From assembly GCA_964445985.1 (NCBI GenBank), contig CAYUMU010000020.1:13756-77755 (forward strand): a stretch of DNA of 64,000 nt, in the 5' to 3' direction. This document shows, in pieces, positions 19,218 through 27,810 of this stretch. The position numbers were made by a program, and so were the translations under genes. The DNA is from CAYUMU01 sp964445985 (GTDB lineage: Bacteria > Planctomycetota > Planctomycetia > Pirellulales > S012-138). The notes under the pieces were generated by a model. It saw only the letters and a list, made by a program, of their open reading frames with translations, was not told the origin of the DNA and did not search any database. Positions within the stretch are counted from its first letter, which is position 1; each line of letters starts with the position of its first letter.

Positions 19218-21092
19218 ATGTCTCATCCCCTTGCGCGCCGCGTGGTTGCCGTTCTGCTACTGGCAGGGTTCGGCCTGTCTTATCCTAATTGGGCCAGCGC
19301 GGCGGTTACGCCGCAGCAAATTGCCCAGGCCAAAGCCACGGGCGATAAACTCACCCAGGCCGGCCAACTGGCCGTGAAGAAGGATTACGACGGCGCTAAG
19401 AAACTGGTCACCGAAGCGGCGGCCGAAATCACGCAATTGCAAGGCGACGGCAAAGACCCCGCGGTGAACAAACTCGTGGAGGCGCTGATCACCCGCTACA
19501 ACACGGGCCGGCGCTTTCTCGAAGGCAAGGGGGTGACCATCCCCGAGTTGGCCAAGCCCGCGGGCGGCACGCCCGGCACTCCGGCCACGCCTGGCACACC
19601 GGCGACGGGGGTCAGCTTTGTGAAGCAGATTGCCCCGATTATGACGCAGCGTTGCGGCAACTGCCACGTGACGGGCATGCGCGGCAGCTTTAGCATGGCC
19701 AACTTTACCGCCATGATGGCCGGCGCCAAGGGCGTGGCGATGGTGTCTCCCGGCCAAGGCGCCGGCAGCCGCATTGTCGAAGTGCTCGAAAGCGGCGACA
19801 TGCCACGCGGCGGCGGGCCGCTGTCGAAAGATCAAATCGCCCTGATCACCAAGTGGATCGACGAAGGCGCCAAGTTCGATGGCCCCGATCGCAATGCTCC
19901 GCTCACCGGCTTGGTGCCCCGGCCCGATGTTCCCAGGATCGAGGTCAAGACGGCCACCGGCAAAGAAACCATCAAGTTTTCACGCGATATCGCACCGGTG
20001 ATCGCCGCGCAATGTCTGGATTGTCACGCGGGCGGTCAGCCGGCCGCTCGGCTGGGGCTCGATACGTTCCAGGGTATTCTGGCCGGCAATCGCGAAGGCG
20101 TGATCCTTGCGCCCGGCAAACCGGCCGAAAGCAAACTGATCAAAAAGCTGCGCGGTTTGGAGGGGGCCCAAATGCCGCTCCGCAAACCGGCGCTGCCCGA
20201 AGAAACGATCGTCAAGTTTGAAAAGTGGATCGCGGAAGGCGCGCCGTTCGACGGCGCCGATCCCCGCATGCCCACCGAACGCGTGGCCGCGATTTACGCC
20301 GTGAGCCAAATGACGCATGAGCAACTGGCGGAACAACGCGTGGGCGACGCCGATCGCAACTGGCGGCTGGCCAACCCCGACTACTCGGCCGACCGCGCCG
20401 AAACCGATCAATACCTGGTGCTTGGCAACGTGGGCGAAGATCGCCTCAAAGAAATCGCCGCCAAGGCCGAAGCTTTGCAAAGCCGCGTGGGCGCGCTGTT
20501 GAAAGCTCCACAGGGCCAGCCGCTCATCAAGGGCCGGCTGACCATCTTCGCGTTCAATCGCCGCTTCGAGTATTCGGAGTACGGCCGCATGGTGGAGAAA
20601 CGCGAGATTCCTCCCACTTGGCGCGGCCACTGGAATTACTCCATTACCGACGCCTACGCCTGCTTGTATCCGCCGCAGTTCGAAGAAGAAGGCGCGCTTG
20701 ATCCGCTGATTGCCGAGCAATTGGCCGGGGCCTATCTCGATACGCTCGGCTCCATGCCGCGGTGGTTTACTCAAGGCTCGGCCTGGGAAGTCGCCGCCAA
20801 AATCAGCCCTCGCGATCCGCTGGTGGTGGGCCGCGATAACCGCCTGGCCGACGCGCTGGGCAAGATGAAGGCCGCCGATGACTTCCTGACGGGCAAAATT
20901 CCGCCGGACGACGCGGCCGCGGTGAACTACAGCTTTGCCAAGTTCTTGATGGGCCGCACCAACGTGGGGCGGTATCAGCAATTGCTGGATGCCGTGGGCA
21001 AAGGCATGGACTTTGACAAGGCCTTCGTGGGCGTGTTCAAGGCCGAGCCCAAGCAGTTGGCCGAAATTTGGGCCCGCAGCCTGCGCCGCTAA
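19218..21092 (+). CDS. Secreted di-haem c-type cytochrome-like protein of planctomycete type
   Basis: A 624-residue exported protein. Signal peptide 1-28 (ends ASA), a helical segment, a TPGTPATPGTPATG linker (118-131), then two similar planctomycete cytochrome c domains with CGNCH (146-150) and CLDCH (266-270), each followed by a MP..G.PL/..ALP motif and an IxKWIxEGAxFDG end. The remaining C-terminal part (about 330-624) resembles the metallopeptidase-like helical regions often joined to such domains, but I see no HExxH, so it is probably not a protease. Export and covalent haem attachment are inferred. It has a strong GAGGAG ribosome binding site and a good terminator downstream. Confidence 0.88.
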   Translation: MSHPLARRVVAVLLLAGFGLSYPNWASAAVTPQQIAQAKATGDKLTQAGQLAVKKDYDGAKKLVTEAAAEITQLQGDGKDPAVNKLVEALITRYNTGRRFLEGKGVTIPELAKPAGGTPGTPATPGTPATGVSFVKQIAPIMTQRCGNCHVTGMRGSFSMANFTAMMAGAKGVAMVSPGQGAGSRIVEVLESGDMPRGGGPLSKDQIALITKWIDEGAKFDGPDRNAPLTGLVPRPDVPRIEVKTATGKETIKFSRDIAPVIAAQCLDCHAGGQPAARLGLDTFQGILAGNREGVILAPGKPAESKLIKKLRGLEGAQMPLRKPALPEETIVKFEKWIAEGAPFDGADPRMPTERVAAIYAVSQMTHEQLAEQRVGDADRNWRLANPDYSADRAETDQYLVLGNVGEDRLKEIAAKAEALQSRVGALLKAPQGQPLIKGRLTIFAFNRRFEYSEYGRMVEKREIPPTWRGHWNYSITDAYACLYPPQFEEEGALDPLIAEQLAGAYLDTLGSMPRWFTQGSAWEVAAKISPRDPLVVGRDNRLADALGKMKAADDFLTGKIPPDDAAAVNYSFAKFLMGRTNVGRYQQLLDAVGKGMDFDKAFVGVFKAEPKQLAEIWARSLRR

Positions 21093-21136
21093 GACGGAGC
21101 GGTTCGATCCAAGCAAACTCAATAGCCAAAAGCGAG

Positions 21137-21162
21137 CCCCCGGGTTTATCCGGGGGTTTTTT
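21137..21162 (+). terminator. Rho-independent terminator
   Basis: CCCCCGG (21137-21143) pairs with CCGGGGG (21150-21156) across a 6-base loop and is followed by six T. It begins 44 bases after the stop of the di-haem protein gene. Confidence 0.9.
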
Positions 21163-21243
21163 ATTGACGCAGCGCAAATCGAGCCATATTCAAGCGCTTC
21201 CACAGCGCCAGCGGTTGGATCAAGAGGGTCGCTCGCGCCCGCT

Positions 21244-21726
21244 CTACATTCGCCCTTCCGGCAGCAGCGCCATGCCCGGCTTGCCGTCTTGGGCGCACGC
21301 CTGCAAATGCGTGCTGAGTTGCCCTAGCAGGTTGCCCGGTTCGAGCAGAATAAAGTCCACTTCCCAGGCTTTGAGCACCGGTTCGGTGAACTTCTTGGCC
21401 GTATCGGGCGAGTCCTTCACCATTTGCGAGCGGTAGCCAATGATGGCGTAGAGGGGCAGCCGCAGGTCGAAGAGGGCGTTGCGCATGGCATCGCCCGATT
21501 CAAACAGCCCGGTGTTCTGGATCATCACCAGGGGTTTCTTGCCGCCCACGTGCAAACCGGCCGCCACGGCCCAAGCTTCGCCTTCGCGGCACACCCGCAC
21601 CAGTTGCAGGCGAGAGGAGTTTTCGAACGCCGACTCCCAAGGCCCCAGCGCCGAGTCCGGCAGCCACACCACATGGGTAAAGCCCAACTGAGCCAGAGCG
21701 TCTTCTACTTCTTCACCAGAGAACAT
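21244..21726 (-). CDS. Thiamine-diphosphate enzyme PYR-domain subunit, sulfopyruvate/phosphonopyruvate decarboxylase alpha-like
   Basis: A 160-residue protein matching only the pyrimidine-binding half of a ThDP decarboxylase, like the ComD subunit of sulfopyruvate decarboxylase. Visible motifs: VEDALAQLGFTHVVWLPDSALGPW, CREGEAWAVAAGLHVGG with the probable cofactor-activating E48, and KKPLVMIQNTGLFESGDAMRNA. The length equals a stand-alone alpha subunit, so it is not truncated. The pyrophosphate-binding (beta) half would be needed for activity and is not in this window. Start at ATG 21726, preceded by AGGAA. The upstream open frame to 21915 is discarded. Confidence 0.78.
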   Translation of the reverse strand: MFSGEEVEDALAQLGFTHVVWLPDSALGPWESAFENSSRLQLVRVCREGEAWAVAAGLHVGGKKPLVMIQNTGLFESGDAMRNALFDLRLPLYAIIGYRSQMVKDSPDTAKKFTEPVLKAWEVDFILLEPGNLLGQLSTHLQACAQDGKPGMALLPEGRM

Positions 21727-21887
21727 CGGCGGGGGTTCCTCGCGGCAAAAACGGGGGGATGGTCTGGCGGACCCATCTGGGGGGAGGAGGCAGCGAACCG
21801 GCGAATTCGTCCGCGAGCACCGCTTCGCCATCCCGCCTGTCACCGGTGGCAACCGGCGCCCATCCTTGGCCAGTTGGCCACCCGGGG

Positions 21888-22931
21888 TTAGGGGCGGCGA
21901 AACGTGGTGATCCACAAAAACGGTTGACCCGCTTCGTCGGTTCGCAATTCATACACTAACCGGGCCTGACCGAGCAAGCTAGTTAAGATAATGCTGTAGT
22001 TCAGCCGGCGGGCCGGCAATTGCACCGTGACCTTATTGGGGTCGATGCCTTCGGCAGCCAGGGCATTGAGGTCCATCAGGAACGGCACGTTTACCCGGCC
22101 TTGAATCGCCGACAGGGCCTGCGTGAACGGCGTGCCCTTATCGATTTGCACTTCGATGACTTCTGACAGCACCGGCAACACCTTGTGGCGACGGTCTTCG
22201 GCTGGCAAGCCCACCGGCCAAATCTCCTGGGCGTTCTTCACCGACATGATCCGCAACTCGTAACCACCGGCGGCGGGCCGGGGCACGAGCGCATAGCCCG
22301 CGGGACGGAGCACAAACGAGAGGACGGTGCCCGAAGCCAGCCCTTGCAGTTCTTCGGTCAGAGGGCCTTCTTCAGCCAGGGCGTTCGCGGCATCGGCGGG
22401 AATGGGCAAGTTCAACTTCAGATCGGCGGCGATGCGGGTTATCACTTCGGTTCGTCGCCGCCCGGTGGTTTGGTCTTTCACCTTGGCGCCGAGTTGCTTG
22501 CGGAGGCGACCGACGGTTTCCTCGTCGAGCCCAAAGACTTTTTGCGGCCGCGCGGCGCCGGGTGGGCCATTCGTTTTGAGGTCTTCGAGCCAGGCCGAAA
22601 TGCCGGCCGCGTCGCGCGACGAAAAGCGTCCGCCCGGCAGCACCAGTTCGTTGCGGGCCGTGAGCAAACCGGTCACCCGGTAAATTCGCGCGTCGCCATC
22701 GCCTGTGGCGCTAATCTCCAATTTGTCGCTCCCCTGTTGACCGCGAATTTGCAGGCCGTTCACCTTGAGACCCGTGAGCAGTTCGTACCAGGCGCGAGCT
22801 TCGGTGGCCTGAAAGCCTTCTTGGGTGGCCAACTCCAGTTGCACGCGAGGCGCGGCCACCGCAGGGGTTGCCGACATCACCGCGAAAACTGCCAAGAAGG
22901 TTGCTGCCGCCAAGATTCCTAACTTGTGCAT
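21888..22931 (-). CDS. Secreted protein of unknown function
   Basis: A 347-residue protein with signal peptide MHKLGILAAATFLAVFAVMSATPAVAA. Residues 28-135 form one domain (TEARAWYELLTGLKVNGLQIRG, then a Gly-Asp-rich strand region), 140-230 a helical part, and the C-terminal 100 residues (EVIEVQIDKGTPFTQALSAI to LNYSIILTSLLGQARLVYEL) have the feel of an STN/secretin N-terminal-type fold. No named family is recognised. It lies 161 bases upstream of the ComD-like gene on the same strand and may share its transcript, and is divergent from the DUF1501 gene. Confidence 0.75.
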   Translation of the reverse strand: MHKLGILAAATFLAVFAVMSATPAVAAPRVQLELATQEGFQATEARAWYELLTGLKVNGLQIRGQQGSDKLEISATGDGDARIYRVTGLLTARNELVLPGGRFSSRDAAGISAWLEDLKTNGPPGAARPQKVFGLDEETVGRLRKQLGAKVKDQTTGRRRTEVITRIAADLKLNLPIPADAANALAEEGPLTEELQGLASGTVLSFVLRPAGYALVPRPAAGGYELRIMSVKNAQEIWPVGLPAEDRRHKVLPVLSEVIEVQIDKGTPFTQALSAIQGRVNVPFLMDLNALAAEGIDPNKVTVQLPARRLNYSIILTSLLGQARLVYELRTDEAGQPFLWITTFRRP

Positions 22932-23305
22932 GGTGAGCCACCGAAACGGTTATAGAGAAGTGCGAAAGGAAACCGCCCAATGATCCCCAGCGGGGGAGGG
23001 CTGGGCTTCCTGGTCTGCTGCCAAGTATAGCACGCCTGACCCGCAATGGCCTGCCCCCCGCGCAAAGCCCCCCGCGTAAAGCCGGCAAAGCCTGCCGCGA
23101 TTGCTTTGGGCCGATTTTGCGGATTGCGTTCTCCCCAGCCCGAGCGAAGCTGCGCTCGCAATCCGTGGAGCAAGCACCGGCGTGGCCCACTCTTGCGTCT
23201 TCGGGTTCCTGTTTCTCTTTGCTTCCGACGAGGCGCCGCGGTTCAATAGGGGGGGCGTCCTGCCCCCAGCGCTCCCACCCTTGCCGACCCCCAGAGAATG
23301 CTTGC
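22932..23305. other. Divergent intergenic region with a 9-bp inverted repeat
   Basis: No gene. CGGATTGCG at 23120-23128 pairs with CGCAATCCG at 23157-23165 across a 28-base loop. Frames through this stretch are unconvincing; the longer frame leading into the DUF1501 gene from 23117 is low in family resemblance. Confidence 0.5.
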
Positions 23306-24778
23306 ATGTCTCGCCACCGCCAACCAGTAAACGCGTTGCCGCGTCGCCAGTTTTTGGCCGATGCTGGCATGGGATTCGGCAGCCTGGCCCTGGGGGCCAT
23401 GTTGTTCCGCGACGGCGTTGCCCAAGACCTGGGCTCGGCCGAGCAGTTGTCCCACCACGCCCCCCGAGCCAAGAGCGTGATCTGGCTGTTCATGGTCGGT
23501 GGGGTGAGCCACATGGAAAGCTTCGATCCCAAGCCGGCCCTCAATAAATACGCCGGCAAAACCATCGAAGAAACGCCCTACCAAGATGTGCTCACGGCCA
23601 GCTACGTAAAGGACAACGTGCGCATCGTGGTGCCCAACGACGCCAACGGCCATATTCGCAACAAGCTGTATCCCTTGCAGGTGGGCTACAAACAGCGAGG
23701 CCAAAGCGGCATCGAAATCAGCGACTGGTGGCCGCGCCTGGGCAATTGCGTGGACGACATGACCGTGCTCCGCTCGATGTGGACCACCGACAACAACCAC
23801 GGCGCGCAGCTGGAGTTTCACACCGGCCGGCACTCGCTCGAAGGCCACTTCCCCACGATTGGCAGTTGGGTTCACTACGGGCTGGGCTCGGCCAACGACG
23901 ACCTCCCCAGCTTTGTGGTGATGGGCACGCCCATTGCCGATTGCTGCGGCGGCGCGGCGGCTCACGGCGGCAGTTACCTGGGGCCCGAGCACAACGGCGT
24001 GCAACTCAATATCGATCCCCAAAATCCGCTGCCGTTCAATTCGCCCGGCAAGGATGTCTACCAAGAAGAACAGCGGGCCGAGTTCGAATTGATCAGCCAA
24101 TTGAACCGCCTCAATGCCGAAGCCTACCCGGCCGATTCGGCGCTCAAGGCCAGAATCAAGAGCTACGAGCTGGCCTATCGCATGCAGATGGCGGTGCCCG
24201 AGGTTTTACAGTTCCAAACCGAAACGGCCGCCACGCATCGGATGTATGGCCTGGATCAGGCGGAAACCAAAACCTTTGGCCAGCAAATGCTGGCAGCCCG
24301 GCGACTGGTGGAACGTGGGGTGCGTTTCATTCAGGTGTTTCACGGCTCGAGCGGCGGAGCCGGCATGTGGGACGGCCACAGCAATCTGCAAACGGGCCAC
24401 GCCAAGCTTTGCAAACAGATCGACCAACCGATCGCGGCGCTGCTCACGGACCTCAAGCAGCGCGGTCTGCTCGATGAAACGATCGTGGTGTGGGGAACAG
24501 AGTTCGGCCGCACGCCGGGCGCGCAAAACTCCAACGGCCGCGACCATCACCCGTTTGGGTTCTCCTGCTGGATGGCGGGCGGCGGCGTCAAAGGTGGCCT
24601 GGCGCACGGCGCGACCGACGAAGTCGGCTTCCACGCCTGCGAAAATCGGCATTACGTGACCGATATTCACGCCACGGTGTTGCACCAATTGGGGCTCGAT
24701 CCGCGCCGCATGAATATCCCTGGCCGCAAGCGACTGGAGATTGAAGTGGGCCAGCCGATCCACGACATTCTGGTGTAA
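23306..24778 (+). CDS. DUF1501 domain-containing protein, Tat-exported
   Basis: A 490-residue protein of the planctomycete DUF1501 family, which is related to the alkaline phosphatase/sulfatase fold. It has a Tat signal RRQFLADAGMGFGSLALGAM, then WLFMVGGVSHMESFDPKP, SGWP-like IEISDWWPRLG, HNNHGAQLEFHTGRHSLEGHFPTIGSWV, VVWGTEFGRTPGAQNSNGRDHHPFGF and HATVLHQLGLDPRRM. In this phylum such genes usually accompany DUF1553 cytochrome genes; here the immediate upstream neighbour is not one, and 12 bases downstream begins the sulfatase remnant. Start ATG 23306 is chosen next to the Tat motif; the frame is open to 23117. The catalytic role is unknown. Confidence 0.92.
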   Translation: MSRHRQPVNALPRRQFLADAGMGFGSLALGAMLFRDGVAQDLGSAEQLSHHAPRAKSVIWLFMVGGVSHMESFDPKPALNKYAGKTIEETPYQDVLTASYVKDNVRIVVPNDANGHIRNKLYPLQVGYKQRGQSGIEISDWWPRLGNCVDDMTVLRSMWTTDNNHGAQLEFHTGRHSLEGHFPTIGSWVHYGLGSANDDLPSFVVMGTPIADCCGGAAAHGGSYLGPEHNGVQLNIDPQNPLPFNSPGKDVYQEEQRAEFELISQLNRLNAEAYPADSALKARIKSYELAYRMQMAVPEVLQFQTETAATHRMYGLDQAETKTFGQQMLAARRLVERGVRFIQVFHGSSGGAGMWDGHSNLQTGHAKLCKQIDQPIAALLTDLKQRGLLDETIVVWGTEFGRTPGAQNSNGRDHHPFGFSCWMAGGGVKGGLAHGATDEVGFHACENRHYVTDIHATVLHQLGLDPRRMNIPGRKRLEIEVGQPIHDILV

Positions 24779-24790
24779 CGAGAAGCTTTT

Positions 24791-25549
24791 ATGCCCAGTC
24801 CAGTTCATTGCCGCTTTCGTCGTTGGTTCTGGGGAACGATCGGCCTGGCGGCGCTGCTGATGGCCTCGATTGCGCAAGCCCAGCAGACGGCAGGCAAAAC
24901 AACGGGCTCGCCGGGCCAAGCTCAAGCCGCTCCCAAGGGCGCTCCCAACATTGTCGTGATTCTCAGCGACGACCAAGGCTGGGGCGATCTGAGCGTCAAT
25001 GGCAATGCCAACCTGGCCACGCCCAACATTGATTCGCTGGCCCGCGGCGGGGCGATGTTCGATCGCTTTTATGTGTGCGCCGTTTGTTCGCCGACGCGGG
25101 CGGAGTTCCTCACCGGTCGCTATCACCCGCGCGGCGGCGTGTTCAGCACTTCCACGGGCGGCGAACGACTCGATCTCGATGAAGCCACGATTGCCCAAGC
25201 GTTCAAGCAGGCCGGCTATGCCACGGCCGCTTTTGGCAAATGGCACAACGGCATGCAGTATTCTTACCATCCCTCGTTGCTTTCGCCTTCGAAGTCGGGC
25301 GATACAGGTCCAACTCCCGGCGCCCGGGGGTACTCTACCCGCACCAGGAATAGCCCCCGCGGCGGCGCCGTGCGGGCAGCCTCGCTCCGGTCGCAGGCCG
25401 CCAGAACCGCCGCCAGCCAGCGTTCGTCGCGTTTGCCGCGGCCCACTTCCACCAGGGCGCCCACGATCGCTCGGGCCATGTTGTACAAGAAGCCATCGGC
25501 CTCCACTTCCACGGCGATCAGGTGTTCGCAGTTCTCGAAACCGCGCTGA
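24791..25549 (+). pseudogene. Sulfatase remnant, 3' part lost
   Basis: The first 161 residues are a good formylglycine sulfatase N-terminus: signal peptide (ends AQA), metal-binding SDDQGWGDL (D60, D61), the FGly motif C99-S-P-T-R, and AAFGKWHNGMQYSYHP. Right after the proline (about 25273) the similarity stops, and the open frame continues for about 92 residues of low-complexity Arg/Ser-rich sequence that is simply the antisense of truA. A normal family member has some 450-600 residues, so two thirds, including the second half of the metal site, are missing. I read it as a deletion that fused the 5' part to the truA region. It is downstream of and co-directional with DUF1501. Confidence 0.85.
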
Positions 25550-26070
25550 ACTTGCAACCGCCGCACCGTGCGGACGGTGGTTTTTCGCTGCGAACCGCTG
25601 GATTGAAAGCTGCGAAAGTCGTGCCGCCCGCATAGCACCGCGGCTGCCGATTGCATGGCCGAGGTCGAGAGCGGGCTCCACAATTTCCAACTGGTGCGGC
25701 GAAGAAAAATGTCGCGTTGGGGACCATCGTGCAGCAGGTAGCGATAGGTTTTTCCCACGGCGTCGGCAATGGGATGAAAGCCGGGGGCGGCCTCTTCGCA
25801 AGACAGCGCCGCCACGTCTTCGGGCAGCCGCGCGTTCACGGCATCCAGAATGGCGGCGGCGGGATAGGGGGCTGCGGTTTGCACCCTCACCACTTGGCCT
25901 AGCGCGTGCACTCCGGCATCGGTTCGCCCCGAAGCGAGCGTTCGTAGCGTACCGGTGACGGGGGCCAGTGCCTCTTCGAGCACGCCCTGCACCGTTCTGC
26001 GGCCTGGTTGCGTTTGCCAACCGGCAAAGTCAGTCCCGTCGTAGCACACGGTGAGTTTGAGCGTACGCAT
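25264..26070 (-). CDS. truA: tRNA pseudouridine(38-40) synthase TruA
   Basis: A 268-residue TruA, which makes pseudouridine at positions 38-40 of the tRNA anticodon arm. Motifs: YDGTDFAGWQ (10-19), GRTDAGVHALGQVV with catalytic D51, ALYARYH-equivalent KTYRYLLHDG, FRSFQSSGS, FLYNMARAIVGALVEVG and APPRGLFLVRVEY. The C-terminal tail after the usual end (YPRAPGVGP onward) is about 20 residues longer, and its stop codon at 25264-25266 lies inside the sulfatase remnant. The original 3' end was probably changed by the deletion. ATG 26070 is used; TTG 26097 is in frame upstream. Confidence 0.95.
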   Translation of the reverse strand: MRTLKLTVCYDGTDFAGWQTQPGRRTVQGVLEEALAPVTGTLRTLASGRTDAGVHALGQVVRVQTAAPYPAAAILDAVNARLPEDVAALSCEEAAPGFHPIADAVGKTYRYLLHDGPQRDIFLRRTSWKLWSPLSTSAMQSAAAVLCGRHDFRSFQSSGSQRKTTVRTVRRLQVQRGFENCEHLIAVEVEADGFLYNMARAIVGALVEVGRGKRDERWLAAVLAACDRSEAARTAPPRGLFLVRVEYPRAPGVGPVSPDFEGESNEGW

Positions 26071-26403
26071 GCCAGCAGGAAGCAGAAGGTAACGCAAGAT
26101 TGGCGAGATAGACGAACAAAGAGCGAAGTGCCGCTATCGTAGCAAAGCAGCGGCAGGCTCGGCCAGGGATCGCTGCGCTCGGGCGGAACTCAGGCTTTTT
26201 TCCACGTGCAACGTACGTTCAGCCGCGGCGTGTGGAGGCTTCCAGCTCAAGTGGACGATGACGGCTCGGTTCAGGATTTGCTGCCCGCTGATTTGGTCGC
26301 TTGCGGCGAAAGCCGACCTGCCGTGGGTGCCATTCGTGGCCGCTTCTGCTACACTGGGAGGTGAATTCACGCCTAATCCCCGCCCCGTTTGTGAGGACGC
26401 GTC
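26071..26403. other. Divergent intergenic region, no gene seen
   Basis: About 330 bases between truA and the second DUF1501 gene. TACACT at 26349-26354 may be a -10 element for the plus-strand gene, without a clear -35. No repeat or RNA structure was recognised. Confidence 0.5.
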
Positions 26404-27720
26404 ATGCCCCCCGCGGATTTTTTCAGCCGTTCCCGCCGCGAATTTCTGCAATCGGCTGCTGCCGTGGGCGGAGCGGCGGCTCTGGGGTCTTGGCTTAGTC
26501 CGCGCGCTTTGGCCGCGGATGCGCCTACGAATTTGCCGCTGGGCAAGGCCGAGCACTGCATTTTCTTGTGGCTGGGCGGCGGGGCCTGCCATATCGATAC
26601 CTTCGATCCCAAGCGGAAAAGCACCGAGCGCAAAATCGCCGGCTCGTACTACGATGCGATCGATACGGCCATTGCGGGCGAGCAGGTTTGCGAACATCTC
26701 AAACGCACCGCGCCCTTGCTCGATCGCGGGGTATTGGTTCGCAGTCTCAATCACGACGTGATCGACGAACACGCCGCGGCCACCAACCGCGTGCATACCG
26801 GTCGGCCCACCAGCGGCACCATTGTTTACCCCTCGATCGGTTCGGCCGTGGCCTATGAAAAAGGGGCCGGCGGCGACGGCGTGCCGGCCTACGTGGTGAT
26901 GGGCTATCCCAACAGCACTCGAGGGCCGGGCTTCCTGGGTTCGAAATACAGCTACATGTACCTCACCGACACGGCCAGCGGGCCGGCCGGATTGAAACGA
27001 CCGGACGATGTGACGGCGCCGCGGCAAGCTCGACGCGAAGAACTGCTGGCCACATTGCGCCAAGGCTACGCCGAGCGCACCGGCGACGCGGCGATCGAAT
27101 CGTATACCGATATCAGCGAAGCGGCCTTCCGCCTGACCGGCCCTCAGTTCATGAGCGTGTTCGACCTGGACCGCGAGCCGGCCGCGCTGCGCGAATCGTA
27201 TGGGTCGGAATTCGGACAGCGGTGTTTGTTGTCGCGGCGGTTGATCGAACGCGGCGTGCGATTCATCGAAGTGGCCAGCAACCTGAACTTTGTGAATGGC
27301 ACCGGCTGGGATACCCACAATTCTGGCCAACTCAACCAGCACATTTTGATCGACGAGCTGGACCAGGCCCTATCGACGCTGATCACCGATTTGGAGCAGA
27401 AGAAACTGCTCGATAAGACGTTGATTGTGGTGGCCACGGAGTTCGGCCGGCCGCCTGAGTTCGATGGCGGCGGTGGCCGCGGTCACCACGCCAAGGCCTT
27501 CAGCGGGTTGCTGGCAGGCGGAGGCCTGAATAGTGGGCGGGTGATCGGAGTGACCGACGAGCTGGGTCGCGAAGTGGTCGAGCGACCGGTTTCCATCCCC
27601 GACTTTCATGCCACGATTTATGCGGCCCTGGGTATCGATCCGCATAAGGAATTGTATGCAGGCGATCGGCCGGTGCCGATTACCGATGGTGGTCGGGCGA
27701 TTGCTGAGTTGTTTGGTTAG
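26404..27720 (+). CDS. DUF1501 domain-containing protein, Tat-exported, second
   Basis: A 438-residue DUF1501 protein with Tat signal SRREFLQSAAAVGGAAALGS, followed by CIFLWLGGGACHIDTFDPKR, LLDRGVLVRSLNHDVIDEHAAATNRVHTGRPTSGTIVYP, ERGVRFIEVASNLNFVNGTGWDTH, ATEFGRPPEFDGGGGRGHHAKAF and HATIYAALGIDPHKELY. It is divergent in sequence from the DUF1501 protein at 23306, sharing only the family motifs. The start ATG 26404 precedes the Tat signal directly, with GGGAGG in the leader. It is followed on the opposite strand by the SNF2 gene. No cytochrome partner gene is next to it. Confidence 0.92.
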   Translation: MPPADFFSRSRREFLQSAAAVGGAAALGSWLSPRALAADAPTNLPLGKAEHCIFLWLGGGACHIDTFDPKRKSTERKIAGSYYDAIDTAIAGEQVCEHLKRTAPLLDRGVLVRSLNHDVIDEHAAATNRVHTGRPTSGTIVYPSIGSAVAYEKGAGGDGVPAYVVMGYPNSTRGPGFLGSKYSYMYLTDTASGPAGLKRPDDVTAPRQARREELLATLRQGYAERTGDAAIESYTDISEAAFRLTGPQFMSVFDLDREPAALRESYGSEFGQRCLLSRRLIERGVRFIEVASNLNFVNGTGWDTHNSGQLNQHILIDELDQALSTLITDLEQKKLLDKTLIVVATEFGRPPEFDGGGGRGHHAKAFSGLLAGGGLNSGRVIGVTDELGREVVERPVSIPDFHATIYAALGIDPHKELYAGDRPVPITDGGRAIAELFG

Positions 27721-27810
27721 AGGGCGGATTCGCCTGGGGGCTGGTTGCCGGCGATGCCCCTTGGAATCTCACAGCCGGCGGGCGGCAACCAGACCCCAGC
27801 CACCCCCTGC

